A stretch of DNA of 64,000 bases from DASXRA01 sp036502575. GTDB lineage: Bacteria > Actinomycetota > Actinomycetes > Mycobacteriales > Jatrophihabitantaceae. Below the pieces are notes generated by a model, which made no database searches, had not been told where the DNA came from, and saw only the letters and a list, made by a program, of their open reading frames with translations. The stretch covers positions 1 through 64,000 of the forward strand of contig DASXYL010000056.1 of the NCBI GenBank assembly GCA_036502575.1, read 5' to 3'. Below are positions 17,327 through 26,457 of this stretch, piece by piece. The number at the start of each line of letters is the position of its first letter. Position 1 is the stretch's first letter. Position numbers and translations under genes: made by a program.

Positions 17327-17680
17327 CCCGGCTGGGCCGCGTCGCGGCCGGCGGGCTCTTCGCGCGAGCGCTCATCGCGTTGTGACGCTGCCCCTTCTGC
17401 GAGGGTTGTTCGACCTCCCGTGCGCTAGTGACGGCTGCGGCCGAACAACTTTCTGCCGGCGCCTGCTGAACGCGCTCTCACCCGCCGAATGTGGGAAGCC
17501 TGTCCTTACCTTTGCAGTGATTGCACACGCATTCCTCACGCGAGCTTCACATGTGCGACGGCCCGCTCCAACAAAATGACCGGGCGAGCGTCACCTTTCC
17601 GCGGTTCGTTCTTTGGATGAACGTGGGGGCCAAACGGGCAGTGATCAAGTGACTGCTCTAGGTCGGAGGGAAGGCGGAGA
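17327..17680. other. 354-nt gap between the DUF5319 gene and whiB
   Basis: No credible coding region is seen. An 8-bp inverted repeat (GTTGTTCG at 17405-17412 with its complement at 17442-17449) could end the DUF5319 transcript. The remainder is less GC-rich toward 17510-17660 and probably contains the whiB promoter and a long leader, but I cannot point to clear -35/-10 boxes. In M. tuberculosis the sigD operon occupies the corresponding place. Confidence 0.5.
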
Positions 17681-17962
17681 ATGGCGGAAGTTCGTAGGCT
17701 CACCGTGCCGCGACAGGGAGCCTGGGAATGGCAGCTGCGGGCAGCGTGTCGCGGCACAGACACCCAGGTCTTCTATCACCCGGAAAACGAGCGGGGGCCG
17801 TCACGGCGGCGTCGCGAGATTCGGGCGAAGCAGATCTGTAGGGACTGCCCGGTCGTGACGAACTGCCTGCGTTGGGCGCTTGCCGCACGCGAGCCGTATG
17901 GCGTGTGGGGCGGGCTCTCGGTTGAGGAACGCGAAGCGTTGCTCACATCGCAGCCGGCGTGA
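17681..17962 (+). CDS. whiB3: WhiB-family iron-sulfur transcription factor (WhiB3/WhiD-like)
   Basis: A 93-residue WhiB protein. The four cluster-ligating cysteines are visible in RAACRG (near 24) and QICRDCPVVTNC (near 54, 57, 63), with the turn motif GVWGG near 80 and a basic stretch before it. The WxWQL opening, the FYHPENERG segment and the place between the DUF5319 gene and groEL1 match M. tuberculosis WhiB3 and Streptomyces WhiD. It would bind a [4Fe-4S] cluster and contact the primary sigma factor to regulate redox- or development-related genes. A GGAAGGCGGAG site precedes the ATG. The family is certain; orthology to WhiB3 is inferred from context and similarity. Confidence 0.93.
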   Translation: MAEVRRLTVPRQGAWEWQLRAACRGTDTQVFYHPENERGPSRRRREIRAKQICRDCPVVTNCLRWALAAREPYGVWGGLSVEEREALLTSQPA

Positions 17963-17973
17963 TCTGAGCATTT

Positions 17974-18015
17974 CGGCGCATGGCGCCTCCCTGTAACGGG
18001 GAGCGCCATGCGCCG
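17974..18015. terminator. Bidirectional hairpin between whiB and the SnoaL-like gene
   Basis: An inverted repeat with arms 17974-17991 and 17998-18015 (core GGCGCATGGCGC) pairs over about 17 bp with one bulge and a 6-nt loop. It lies between convergent genes, 11 nt after whiB and 14 nt after the end of the opposite gene, and can serve both. Confidence 0.75.
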
Positions 18016-18029
18016 ACTGCTGTTCGCGC

Positions 18030-18461
18030 TCAAACGGATGGCGGGTAGGGCCCCGTGCGCCAGTCCACCGAGACCGAGCGGCGCGAGATCCGCCAGCCGT
18101 CGTCCGTCGGCGAGACGTCGTCCTGATAGCGGACACCCAGGACAAGATTCTCCGGATGCGGCGCACCCGGCTCCTCGGCGCACCAGTGGTGCGCTATGGC
18201 GTAGGTCTCGATATGGCCCGCTTCGACGTTCACCAGCTGATTGCCCAGAAAGTGCATCGTGCTCGGATAGCGCTCGACGCCGGCCCGAAGCTGTGGAAAG
18301 TACTCGTCGATCGGCAGCGACCACCGCGACCCCTCGATGAACGCGTCCTCGGTGAAGCAGGAGCGCACCACGTCCCAACGCCGACGGTCGATGCCCTGCG
18401 CGTAGCGCACCACCACCCGGCGGATGCCGCGTTCGGCCCACAGGATCTCGGCGTGGTCCAT
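18030..18461 (-). CDS. SnoaL-like/NTF2-fold protein
   Basis: A 143-residue protein of the SnoaL-like polyketide cyclase/ring-hydroxylating-beta NTF2 fold. Typical features are the N-terminal helix with RYAQGIDRRRWDVVRSCF, the FIEG strand, MHFLGNQLV in the middle and the DGWRISRRSVSVDW end. Members act as small cyclases, isomerases or dehydratases, or as binding folds, and the specific reaction is not predictable. The ATG at 18461 overlaps the stop of the upstream epimerase-like gene by one base (a GTG one codon earlier is possible), so the two are coupled and probably act on the same metabolite. Family confidence is good; function is unknown. Confidence 0.85.
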   Translation of the reverse strand: MDHAEILWAERGIRRVVVRYAQGIDRRRWDVVRSCFTEDAFIEGSRWSLPIDEYFPQLRAGVERYPSTMHFLGNQLVNVEAGHIETYAIAHHWCAEEPGAPHPENLVLGVRYQDDVSPTDDGWRISRRSVSVDWRTGPYPPSV

Positions 18462-19441
18462 CACGGGTGCTCGACCGCCAGCCAGGTGAGGGTGCGGCGC
18501 AGCGCCTCGTCCAGGCGCAGCGGAACGTGCCCCAGCCGGGACCGGGTCAGCGGGTCGCGGAAGTACGGCTCGGGGAAGCGGCGGCGGGCCAGCGCGACGA
18601 GGCTCGGGCCGATCTCGTCTGCCAGAGCGGGGTCGGCGTCGAGCTCGGCCGCGGTGATGTCGCGGATGCGCCGGTCACTGCCGGCCAGCTCGCACGCGCG
18701 GTTGAGGAACTCGGCGGTGCTGCACACGTCCTGCGGGGAGGCGAAGGCGAGGTACTTCTCGCCCGCGACGCCGCGATCGAGGGCAGCGACGGTGATCGCG
18801 GCGACGTCAGCGGCGTAGGACCACGGAATCGGGAAGTGCACCGCATGATCGAGCTCGCCGGCGAGCGCGAGCCGGATGCGCAGGTTGTAGCTGGGCGGCT
18901 CGAGCGCGCGCATAGGCACCGGCGACGGCCCGAAGGTCCCGCCGGGGATGACGACACACACGTCGAGGCCCTCGGCCGCGCGCCGCATGGTCTCGACGAA
19001 GGCGGCGCGCTTGGAGACGGAGTAAGGATCGCTCGGCGGGGCGTCGAGCAGCGGCGACTGCTCGTCGAGGGGCGTGGTCGCGTAGTCGAAGTACGTGGTG
19101 GTGCCCAGGGCAACGGTGCGCTTCGCGCCGACGGTTGCGGCGGCGTCGAGGACGTGACCGAGCCCACCGGTGTTGACCCGCTGGTGCTCGGCGAGGTCCT
19201 GGGACGCCCCGCCCAGGACGGCCGCGGAATGCACGACGAACTCGGCGTCGCCCGCTGCGGCCAGCACGTCACTCGCGGCGGTGATGTCGCCTGCGGCGAG
19301 GGTGACCCCGAGCGCCCGCAGCGGCGAGCTCTCACTGCCGGGCCGCACGAGCGCGCGCACCGTATCGCCGCGCTCGCGCAGCTGACGGCAGATGTTGGCG
19401 CCGATCAGGCCGGTTCCACCAGTGACGAACACGGTAGCCAC
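18461..19441 (-). CDS. NAD(P)-dependent epimerase/dehydratase (extended SDR)
   Basis: A 326-residue extended short-chain dehydrogenase. The nucleotide-binding GGTGLIG is at 8-14, and the catalytic YSVSK motif lies near 141-145 after a TTTYFDY strand. The C-terminal half, including IPWSYAADVAAI, resembles dihydroflavonol-reductase/sterol-dehydrogenase-like members. It starts at GTG 19441 and is coupled to the SnoaL-like gene downstream. Together they suggest a two-step modification of a ketone or hydroxy compound, such as a steroid or polyketide-like molecule; this is inference from families only. The pair has no counterpart in the mycobacterial order of this region and was probably inserted between whiB3 and groEL1. 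Confidence 0.87.
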   Translation of the reverse strand: MATVFVTGGTGLIGANICRQLRERGDTVRALVRPGSESSPLRALGVTLAAGDITAASDVLAAAGDAEFVVHSAAVLGGASQDLAEHQRVNTGGLGHVLDAAATVGAKRTVALGTTTYFDYATTPLDEQSPLLDAPPSDPYSVSKRAAFVETMRRAAEGLDVCVVIPGGTFGPSPVPMRALEPPSYNLRIRLALAGELDHAVHFPIPWSYAADVAAITVAALDRGVAGEKYLAFASPQDVCSTAEFLNRACELAGSDRRIRDITAAELDADPALADEIGPSLVALARRRFPEPYFRDPLTRSRLGHVPLRLDEALRRTLTWLAVEHP

Positions 19442-19569
19442 GAAGGATCCCTTCGTCGGAGGCGGCGACGAGCCTAGGCACGTTTATACATTGTACAAAG
19501 CCTCAAGTACCGCACGGAAGGCCGGAAGGGTCGTGGCGGTCGGAGGCGGGCAACCAGCCCGCAAAAAAG

Positions 19570-19618
19570 CGATCGTGCAACATCTTGCGGCCTGAGACCG
19601 CAGGATGTTGCACGATCG
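19570..19618 (-). terminator. Family C hairpin, copy 1, after groEL1
   Basis: A 21-bp stem (19570-19590 with 19598-19618; one wobble) and 7-nt loop, 15 nt past the groEL stop. A related palindrome occurs at 43728-43774, matching over roughly 50 nt at about 80%, including GATCGTGCAAC and TGAGACCGCAGG. It probably terminates groEL; repetition elsewhere shows it belongs to a dispersed family. Confidence 0.75.
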
Positions 19619-19632
19619 GGGAACTGCTCTGG

Positions 19633-21279
<1,647 letters not shown>

Positions 21280-21300
21280 TGATTTCCTTCCTATCAAACA

Positions 21301-21338
21301 GACAGTGCCCCGGCCCCGTTCAGGGCTGGGGCACTGTC
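21301..21338 (-). terminator. Intercistronic hairpin between groES and groEL1
   Basis: A 16-bp stem (21301-21316 with 21323-21338; core GACAGTGCCCC) and 6-nt loop lies 28 nt after groES and 22 nt before the groEL start. It could attenuate groEL relative to groES or act as an RNA processing or stability element. There is no U-tract. Confidence 0.7.
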
Positions 21339-21365
21339 ACTTGGTTGTGGCGCGTTCGAGTCGCT

Positions 21366-21671
21366 CTACTTTTCGATGATCGCCAGGACGTCGCGAGCCG
21401 ACAGCACGAGGTACTCCTCGCCGGAGTACTTCACCTCGGTGCCGCCGTACTTGCTGTAGAGCACGACGTCGCCGACGGAAACGTCGAGCGGCACGCGGTT
21501 GCCGTTGTCGTCGAAGCGGCCGGGGCCCACGGCGATGACCGTGCCCTCCTGCGGCTTCTCCTTGGCGGTGTCTGGAATGACGATGCCCGAAGCGGTCGTC
21601 GTCTCGGCCTCATTGGCCTGGACGACGAGACGGTCCTCGAGCGGCTTGATGCTGACCTTGGTGGCGGTCAC
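21366..21671 (-). CDS. groES: 10-kDa chaperonin GroES
   Basis: A 101-residue co-chaperonin forming the heptameric lid on GroEL. It shows IKPLEDRLVVQANEAET at the N-terminus, the mobile loop (ETTTASGIVIPD) that contacts GroEL near 22-33, GTVIAVGPGR, and the C-terminal EYLVLSARDVLAII. I place the start at GTG 21671, preceded by GAAGGGGAG, giving the normal length. It is the first gene of groES-groEL1, about 80 nt downstream of a CIRCE operator and sigma-70-like promoter. Confidence 0.97.
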   Translation of the reverse strand: MTATKVSIKPLEDRLVVQANEAETTTASGIVIPDTAKEKPQEGTVIAVGPGRFDDNGNRVPLDVSVGDVVLYSKYGGTEVKYSGEEYLVLSARDVLAIIEK

Positions 21672-21749
21672 GGTCAATCTCCCCTTCTCGGGTCTGTATG
21701 TCTCATGTCGTAGCCCTGCTGCCGTCGCGGGGATCAGCGGAGCCACCAA

Positions 21750-21783
21750 TTGGCACTCTAACGCGGCGAGTGCCAACTCTCAA
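21750..21783 (-). promoter_or_regulatory. groESL promoter overlapped by a CIRCE operator
   Basis: An inverted repeat TTGGCACTC-N9-GAGTGCCAA at 21750-21776 matches the CIRCE element bound by the heat-shock repressor HrcA. On the minus strand, TTGAGA (21783-21778) and TAGAGT (21760-21755) form a -35/-10 pair with a 17-bp spacer, and CIRCE covers the spacer and the -10. Repressor binding would therefore occlude RNA polymerase; transcription would start near 21748, leaving a leader of about 75 nt. Confidence 0.88.
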
Positions 21784-21794
21784 CGTCGGGGTAG

Positions 21795-23120
21795 CTACTT
21801 GAACTTGTACGGCGTCCAGTGCTGGCCGGCGTCGGTCGTGGTGTAGATCGTCGAGCCATCGCCGGTAACCCACCTGCCCACGGTCGGGCTCTCGAAGCCG
21901 AGGAAGGCGGCGACGCCCTTCGTCTTGTCGGTGGCGACTCTCGCCCAGCGCTTTCCCTCGTCGGTAGTGCGCTCGAGCTGGCCCGACGACGAGCGGAACA
22001 GCGTTGACCCGTTGGCCGCGCCGAACGAGCCGTCGAAATTACCGGTCGTCAGCCCGGCTACGGGGGTGAACGACGTCGCGTCATTGTTCGAGGTGTACAC
22101 AGCCGGCGTGGCGGGGCCCACCGGAGCGCACAGCACCACGACCGACCCATCGGCGCCCGTGCTGAGGGATCCGATGGCGCTGCCGGTGCAGGGGCTCGGC
22201 TGTTCGGCCCACTTGGCACCGTCGTTCGTGGACACATAGAGGCTGTTACTCGAACCAGCGGACACGTAGGCCCGGTCGCGCGATCGCACCACGTCGCCCT
22301 TGACCGTCGCCTTCGCCGGCAGCTGCGCGGGTTTCCAGGACGTCTGGCCGACATCGGCGATCACCAGCCGCTCGCCGGTAACCCGCAGCGCGGTGCCGTT
22401 CGCGACCTCGAGTGAGGACGTGCCAGCGGGATCCTGGTTGTTGCCCCATGACTGGCCGCCGTCGACCGTCATGAACAGGGCTCCGGGTCCGAAGGCGTAC
22501 CCGACGTTGTCGTTGGCGAACCGCACGTGATCCACGCACGGCGCCGCGCAGGATCCGTCGACCGGCAGGCTGGCGGGAGGGTTGGGCGTGCTGATCCAGC
22601 GCGAGCCGCCGTCGTCGGTGCGCATGACCGCCGGGCAGATGCCGGCCGAGCCGTCCAGGCACGTGCCATTACCCAACGCCCAGCCGACCTGCGTGCTGGT
22701 GAACGTGAGGTCGATGACCCGGAATGCCGGCACCGGAACTCCGCCGGGCAGGCCGGGTGCGGTACTGGCCGGCGTCGGCAGGGTCGAGGCGTAAACCTGA
22801 CCGCTTTCGGTCGAGACCGGCGACGACGCGGCGGACCGCTTGTCGGACGTCAGCGGGCCCTGATCGGCGGCGTGCCGACCCGAGTGGCCCAGCTGCGCCA
22901 CGGCGATGACGGCACCCACGACCGCGGCGACCGATCCGGCGGCGATCGCCGGGAGCATCCAGCCGCTCCACCGGCGGGGCCGATGCGGGTCGTGCACCGG
23001 CCGCGGACGGTCGGCGTCGGCGATGATCCGCTCGGCGAGCCGGTCGGCGTCGGGCGCCTGGCGCGCGTGCTCGGCGAGGCTGGCGCGCAGGATGCTCTCG
23101 ATGTCGATGTCGTCCTTCAC
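21795..23120 (-). CDS. Membrane-anchored YCF48/BNR-repeat protein paired with an ECF sigma factor
   Basis: A 441-residue protein: an N-terminal cytoplasmic part of about 50 residues (ILRASLAEHARQAPDADRL), one membrane helix near 54-75, a Ser/Thr-rich linker, then an extracytoplasmic beta-propeller. Its repeated blades resemble YCF48/sialidase-like BNR repeats (GWALGNGT, VGYAFGPGALFMTVDGGQSW, NNDATSF, TTDAGQHWTPYKFK). It starts 2 nt after the ECF sigma gene, so it is likely the membrane sensor or anti-sigma partner. No zinc-anti-sigma HxxxCxxC motif is visible, so the mode of sigma binding is unclear. The propeller may bind a wall or secreted ligand. Architecture is well supported; the regulatory role is inferred from position. 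Confidence 0.8.
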   Translation of the reverse strand: MKDDIDIESILRASLAEHARQAPDADRLAERIIADADRPRPVHDPHRPRRWSGWMLPAIAAGSVAAVVGAVIAVAQLGHSGRHAADQGPLTSDKRSAASSPVSTESGQVYASTLPTPASTAPGLPGGVPVPAFRVIDLTFTSTQVGWALGNGTCLDGSAGICPAVMRTDDGGSRWISTPNPPASLPVDGSCAAPCVDHVRFANDNVGYAFGPGALFMTVDGGQSWGNNQDPAGTSSLEVANGTALRVTGERLVIADVGQTSWKPAQLPAKATVKGDVVRSRDRAYVSAGSSNSLYVSTNDGAKWAEQPSPCTGSAIGSLSTGADGSVVVLCAPVGPATPAVYTSNNDATSFTPVAGLTTGNFDGSFGAANGSTLFRSSSGQLERTTDEGKRWARVATDKTKGVAAFLGFESPTVGRWVTGDGSTIYTTTDAGQHWTPYKFK

Positions 23121-23122
23121 GC

Positions 23123-23635
23123 CTACCTCCCCTCGGCCGGGTCGAGTGCGCTCTCGCGCAGGGTCTGCTCGCGTAACGCCGCGAGCCCGCGACTGATCAG
23201 GCTACGTACCGTGCCGAGCCGGCAGCCAAGGTACCGAGCGATGTCGTCGTCGGCCAGGTCCTCGAAGAACCGCATCACCAGTGCGGCCCGCTGGCGGTCG
23301 GGCAGGCCGGTGAGCAGCCGCCAAACCAGATCCCGGTTCGTGACGTCGGCCCCGATGTCGCGCCCGTCCACGCGCTCGGGCAGCTCGTCGATGACCAATT
23401 CGCGGCTGGACGGCTTGCGCCGCTGGTTGAGGAAGCCGTTGACCAGCGAGCGACGCACGTAGGCGATCGGGACGTCCGCGGCCAGGACCCGATCCCATTT
23501 CGGAAACAGCCGGAGGAACGTCTCCTGCACGAGGTCCTCGGCGCCGGCCGAGCTGCCGGTCAGCAGATAGGCCGATCGGAGCAACGTCGCAGTCTCTTCG
23601 CGCACGAACTGCGCGAACAGAGCGTCGTTCTCCAT
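23123..23635 (-). CDS. ECF RNA polymerase sigma factor (SigE-family)
   Basis: A 170-residue extracytoplasmic-function sigma factor with sigma region 2 (LTGSSAGAEDLVQETFLRLFPKW, near 27-50) and the region 4 helix-turn-helix (FFEDLADDDIARYLGCRLGT, followed by a VRSLISRGLAALR recognition helix, near 120-155). It would redirect polymerase to a small regulon, probably including its own operon. The ATG at 23635 is preceded by a G-rich stretch that can pair with 16S rRNA; upstream sequence in the same frame is not coding-like. The next gene, a membrane beta-propeller protein, starts 2 nt after its stop and is the likely regulator. About 190 nt of non-coding sequence separates it from the tsaD cluster upstream. 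Confidence 0.93.
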   Translation of the reverse strand: MENDALFAQFVREETATLLRSAYLLTGSSAGAEDLVQETFLRLFPKWDRVLAADVPIAYVRRSLVNGFLNQRRKPSSRELVIDELPERVDGRDIGADVTNRDLVWRLLTGLPDRQRAALVMRFFEDLADDDIARYLGCRLGTVRSLISRGLAALREQTLRESALDPAEGR

Positions 23636-23823
23636 ACATCCCCCCCGCGCCTGCGCTCGTGCCTCGCGGTCCAGCCCCTGGCTGTCCACCACGATCGCAT
23701 GCTGCGCGGGTACGGCGCGCGTCGGCCCCCGGGGCGGCGACGCGATTCCAGTCGCGCCGCCGGGCGCGCCGAGCAGGAGGGTCACGGATACGTTGACACG
23801 TCCCGGCGGCGAACGGTTGCACG

Positions 23824-24042
23824 CTAAACCGGGTCGAACGCCCACTGTTGCGGAGGACGCGCGACCAGTTCGGGCGGTACATCCGATATGCCGGTCCCGG
23901 CGGGGTCGATGACCACGATCCGCGGTGGCCCGTCGGCGCCCCGATAGATCTGCGCCTCCGGCGCAGCATGGGCCCGCACGTACTGGACGAGCTCGTCGAT
24001 CCGCCCCTCCGCGGCCCGCGCTTCCCACATGACCGTGGTCAT
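23824..24042 (-). CDS. Small conserved protein coupled to tsaD
   Basis: A 72-residue protein beginning MTTVMWEARAAEGRIDELVQ and ending QQWAFDPV. Its ATG at 24042 overlaps the tsaD stop in an ATGA, so translation is coupled. The N-terminal pattern (TTVMWEARAAEGR..ELVQYVRAHA) recalls the first strand and helix of dimeric ferredoxin-like folds such as antibiotic-biosynthesis monooxygenase (ABM) domains, but the protein is shorter than an ABM domain and I do not assign a reaction. Coding character is good: GC-rich third positions throughout and a normal start. It is the last gene of the tsaB-rimI-tsaD run. Confidence 0.75.
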   Translation of the reverse strand: MTTVMWEARAAEGRIDELVQYVRAHAAPEAQIYRGADGPPRIVVIDPAGTGISDVPPELVARPPQQWAFDPV

Positions 24043-25070
24043 ACGAGCACCTCGGTGACCGGCAGCGCCGAGTCGGCCGGCAGGCTGAGCGCGGAGGGCG
24101 AGGCCCCGTGGGCGACCAGCTGCGCCCCGAGCGCGGCCACCATCGCGCCGTTGTCGGTGCACAGCCCCGGGCGAGGCACCCGCATCCGCAACCCGGCCCG
24201 TTCGCAGCGTTCCGCGGCCAGCGCCCTCAGGCGCGAATTCGCCGCCACGCCGCCGCCGATCAGGACGTAGTCGACGCCCTGGTCCCGGGCGGCGCGCACG
24301 GCCTTGGTGGTCAGCACATCGGCCACGGCCTCCTGGAAGCTCGCGGCCACGTCGGCGACCGGCACCTTCTCCCCAGCCCGTTCCCGCGCCTCGACCCACC
24401 GCGCCACCGCGGTCTTCAGCCCGGCGAAGGAGAACGCGTACGGGACGTCACTCATCGCCCGCGGGAAGGCGATCGCGTTCGGGTCACCCTCGCGGGCGAG
24501 CCGGTCGAGCGGCGGGCCGCCCGGGAACGGCAGGCCCAGCAGCCGGGCCACCTTGTCGTACGCCTCGCCGGCGGCGTCGTCGACGGTGGCGCCGAGCTCG
24601 GTGACGTCCTCGCCGCCGACGCGGGGCACGAACAGCAGCGACGAGTGCCCACCGGACACGAGTAGTGCCACGCAGGGCTCCTCGAGGGGGCCGTTCTCGA
24701 GCAGGTCCACCGCGACGTGCGAGGACAGGTGGTTGACGCCGTAGAGCGGCTTGTCGAGCGCCAGCGCGTACGCCTTGGCCGCGGCGACGCCGACGAGCAG
24801 CGCCCCGGCCAGCCCGGGCCCCGCGGTGACGGCGATCGCGTCGAGGTCGTGCGGCGTGACACCGGCGTCGGCGCAGGCCCGTCGGAGCGTCGGGACCATC
24901 GCCTGCAGGTGCGCCCGGCTGGCCACCTCGGGAACGACGCCGCCGAAGCGGGCGTGCTCGTCGACGCTGCTGGCGATGGCGTCGGCGAGCAGCGTGGTGC
25001 CCCGGACGATGCCGACCCCAGTCTCGTCACACGACGTCTCGATGCCCAGCACCAGCGGCTCAGAGAGCAC
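24039..25070 (-). CDS. tsaD: tRNA N6-adenosine threonylcarbamoyltransferase TsaD
   Basis: A 343-residue ASKHA-fold protein that transfers threonylcarbamoyl from its AMP adduct to A37 of ANN-decoding tRNAs, with TsaB and TsaE. It has the N-terminal GIETSCDETG, the metal-binding NHLSSH (His-x3-His) near 110-115, the ALLVSGGHS loop near 135, and the late nucleotide site IGGGVAANSRLR near 268. The start is GTG 25070, overlapping rimI by 11 nt. The downstream small gene overlaps its stop by 4 nt. The order tsaE-tsaB-rimI-tsaD is the actinobacterial one. Confidence 0.96.
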   Translation of the reverse strand: MLSEPLVLGIETSCDETGVGIVRGTTLLADAIASSVDEHARFGGVVPEVASRAHLQAMVPTLRRACADAGVTPHDLDAIAVTAGPGLAGALLVGVAAAKAYALALDKPLYGVNHLSSHVAVDLLENGPLEEPCVALLVSGGHSSLLFVPRVGGEDVTELGATVDDAAGEAYDKVARLLGLPFPGGPPLDRLAREGDPNAIAFPRAMSDVPYAFSFAGLKTAVARWVEARERAGEKVPVADVAASFQEAVADVLTTKAVRAARDQGVDYVLIGGGVAANSRLRALAAERCERAGLRMRVPRPGLCTDNGAMVAALGAQLVAHGASPSALSLPADSALPVTEVLV

Positions 25071-25512
25071 GGCGCATCACCACCGCATCCATCCGGCCGC
25101 CGTCGTAGTACTCGCGCCGGATGCCCACCCGGACGAACCGCGCCCGCTCGTACAGCTTTTGCGCCCCGGCGTTGTCGGCCCGTACCTCGAGGAAGGCTTC
25201 GACCGCGCCCCGGCGCAGGGCCTCGTCGAGCAGCATCGCCAGTAACCGGGCCCCGATGCCGTGCCGCCGCCCCGCCGGGACGACGCCCACGGTCAGGATC
25301 TCGGCCGAGTCGGCGACGATCCGCACACCCGCCCAACCGAGCAAGGCCTGGTTCTCGTCGACAGCGGCCAGGTAGTGGCGGTTTCGCTTGTCGGCGAGCT
25401 CGTAGCGGTACCCCTCGGCCGTCCACGCCTCGGATCCGAACATCTCCTGCTCGTACGGCATCAGCGCGTCGATGTGCGCTGTGGTCATGGGAACCACGTC
25501 GACCACCATCAT
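25060..25512 (-). CDS. rimI: Ribosomal protein S18-alanine N-acetyltransferase (GNAT)
   Basis: A 150-residue GNAT acetyltransferase. The acetyl-CoA-binding V-x-x-x-x-R/Q-x-x-G/A motif is seen as VVPAGRRHGIGARLL near 75-90, with the preceding AEILTVGV strand and the C-terminal NAGAQKLYERARFVRVGIRREYY typical of RimI. It acetylates the N-terminus of ribosomal protein S18 or other proteins; mycobacterial RimI has relaxed specificity. The ATG at 25512 overlaps the tsaB stop (ATGA), and it overlaps tsaD by 11 nt. Confidence 0.94.
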   Translation of the reverse strand: MMVVDVVPMTTAHIDALMPYEQEMFGSEAWTAEGYRYELADKRNRHYLAAVDENQALLGWAGVRIVADSAEILTVGVVPAGRRHGIGARLLAMLLDEALRRGAVEAFLEVRADNAGAQKLYERARFVRVGIRREYYDGGRMDAVVMRRAL

Positions 25513-26165
25513 TGCGGCGTCACCGCCTTGGCGTGGCCTGGTTCGACGGCGTCCGGACGGCGCAGGTAGAGCGGGGTGAGCGCCTCTTGTGGCGCCCGTT
25601 CGCGGACGCGGTCGGCGGCGACGCGCACCAGCGCCGCCGGATCCGGGTAGTCGGCGTCGAGCAGAGGCAGCTCCAATACGCCGGCGTACAGTCGCGCACC
25701 GGCGCCGGCCATCGCCGCACTGTCCACAGTGGACACTGCGTCCGGACGGGCGACCTCCGGTCCGGCGACCCGTGCTCCGTCGACGTAGCGCGCCCAGAAC
25801 ACCTCACGCCGCCGGGCGTCGGTGGCCACCAGCAACGACGCGGCGTCAACGACGCCCGCGATCGCGTCCAAAGAGCAGACGCCGTAAGCCGGGATGCCGA
25901 GCGCGTCGGACATCGAGGCGGCCGTGACCAGCCCGACCCGCAGGCCGGTGAACGGCCCCGGGCCCACACCCGCCACGATCGCGTCGAGCTCACCCGGCTT
26001 CGCGCCCACTTCGGCCAGGCACTCGCCGATGGACGGCGCGAGCAGCTCACCGTGGCCACGCGCGTCGATCGTCACCCGCTGCGCGACCGTCCGCACGGCG
26101 TCGTCGACCGCCACGACCGCAGCCGTGACCGCGGCCGACGAGGTGTCGATGGCGAGGACGAGCAC
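25509..26165 (-). CDS. tsaB: t6A synthesis protein TsaB
   Basis: A 218-residue ASKHA-fold partner of TsaD in the t6A-modifying complex. It has the N-terminal LAIDTSSAAVTAAVV, HGELLAPSI near 40 and the GVGPGPFTGLRVG loop near 65-77 that form the TsaD interface in this family, and it lacks the C-terminal catalytic half of TsaD, as TsaB proteins do. The start is GTG 26165. Its upstream neighbour in mycobacteria, tsaE, usually abuts it; here 313 nt of repeat-containing non-coding sequence intervenes. A 13-bp palindrome found in three other genes of this window lies inside the gene at 25722-25734. Confidence 0.94.
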   Translation of the reverse strand: MLVLAIDTSSAAVTAAVVAVDDAVRTVAQRVTIDARGHGELLAPSIGECLAEVGAKPGELDAIVAGVGPGPFTGLRVGLVTAASMSDALGIPAYGVCSLDAIAGVVDAASLLVATDARRREVFWARYVDGARVAGPEVARPDAVSTVDSAAMAGAGARLYAGVLELPLLDADYPDPAALVRVAADRVRERAPQEALTPLYLRRPDAVEPGHAKAVTPQ

Positions 26166-26280
26166 GAGGATTCAGCCTACTGATCGACGCCTGGCAGTCC
26201 GAGTTGGCGACCGCCGACCGGGGTAACTACCACGATGTGCGGTGCGTTCCGATGACGGTTGCCCTCCTCTGGTCGACCTC

Positions 26281-26457
26281 GACAGGCGGTACTCAGCACA
26301 CAGCGCGGTGGGGCCACCCCACAGCGCGGTAAATACACCGCCATGCGGTCGACCACCACAGGCCAGCATCCGATCTGAGCGCCGCCCTGTGAGGTAAAGA
26401 TCGGGGTATCCGGTAGGAACCGCCCTGTGCGGTAAGAACCGCGGTATGCAGTAGCCG
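26281..26457. repeat. Degenerate tandem repeats in the tsaE-tsaB gap
   Basis: The 313-nt space between tsaE and tsaB carries two abutting 38-nt units (26382-26419 and 26420-26457; 28 of 38 positions identical) and two more degenerate motif copies near 26295-26311 and 26317-26333. All centre on a block like CCTGTGCGGTAA or its near-inverse CACAGCGCGGTAA. Each contains small ACCGC/GCGGT inverted repeats. No coding frame is convincing. It may be an expanded structured leader or decayed repeat array; function is unknown. Confidence 0.6.

Noticed and set aside
18030..19441. A steroid or polyketide biosynthesis cluster.
   Set aside because: Only two small enzymes of broad families are present; no synthase, P450 or carrier protein accompanies them.
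19500..19632. A non-coding RNA gene between the epimerase gene and groEL1.
   Set aside because: The only structure is the hairpin at 19570-19618, which is explained as a gene-end element; no promoter is visible.
26281..26457. CRISPR array.
   Set aside because: The 38-nt units abut without spacers, are only about 74% identical, and no cas genes are near.
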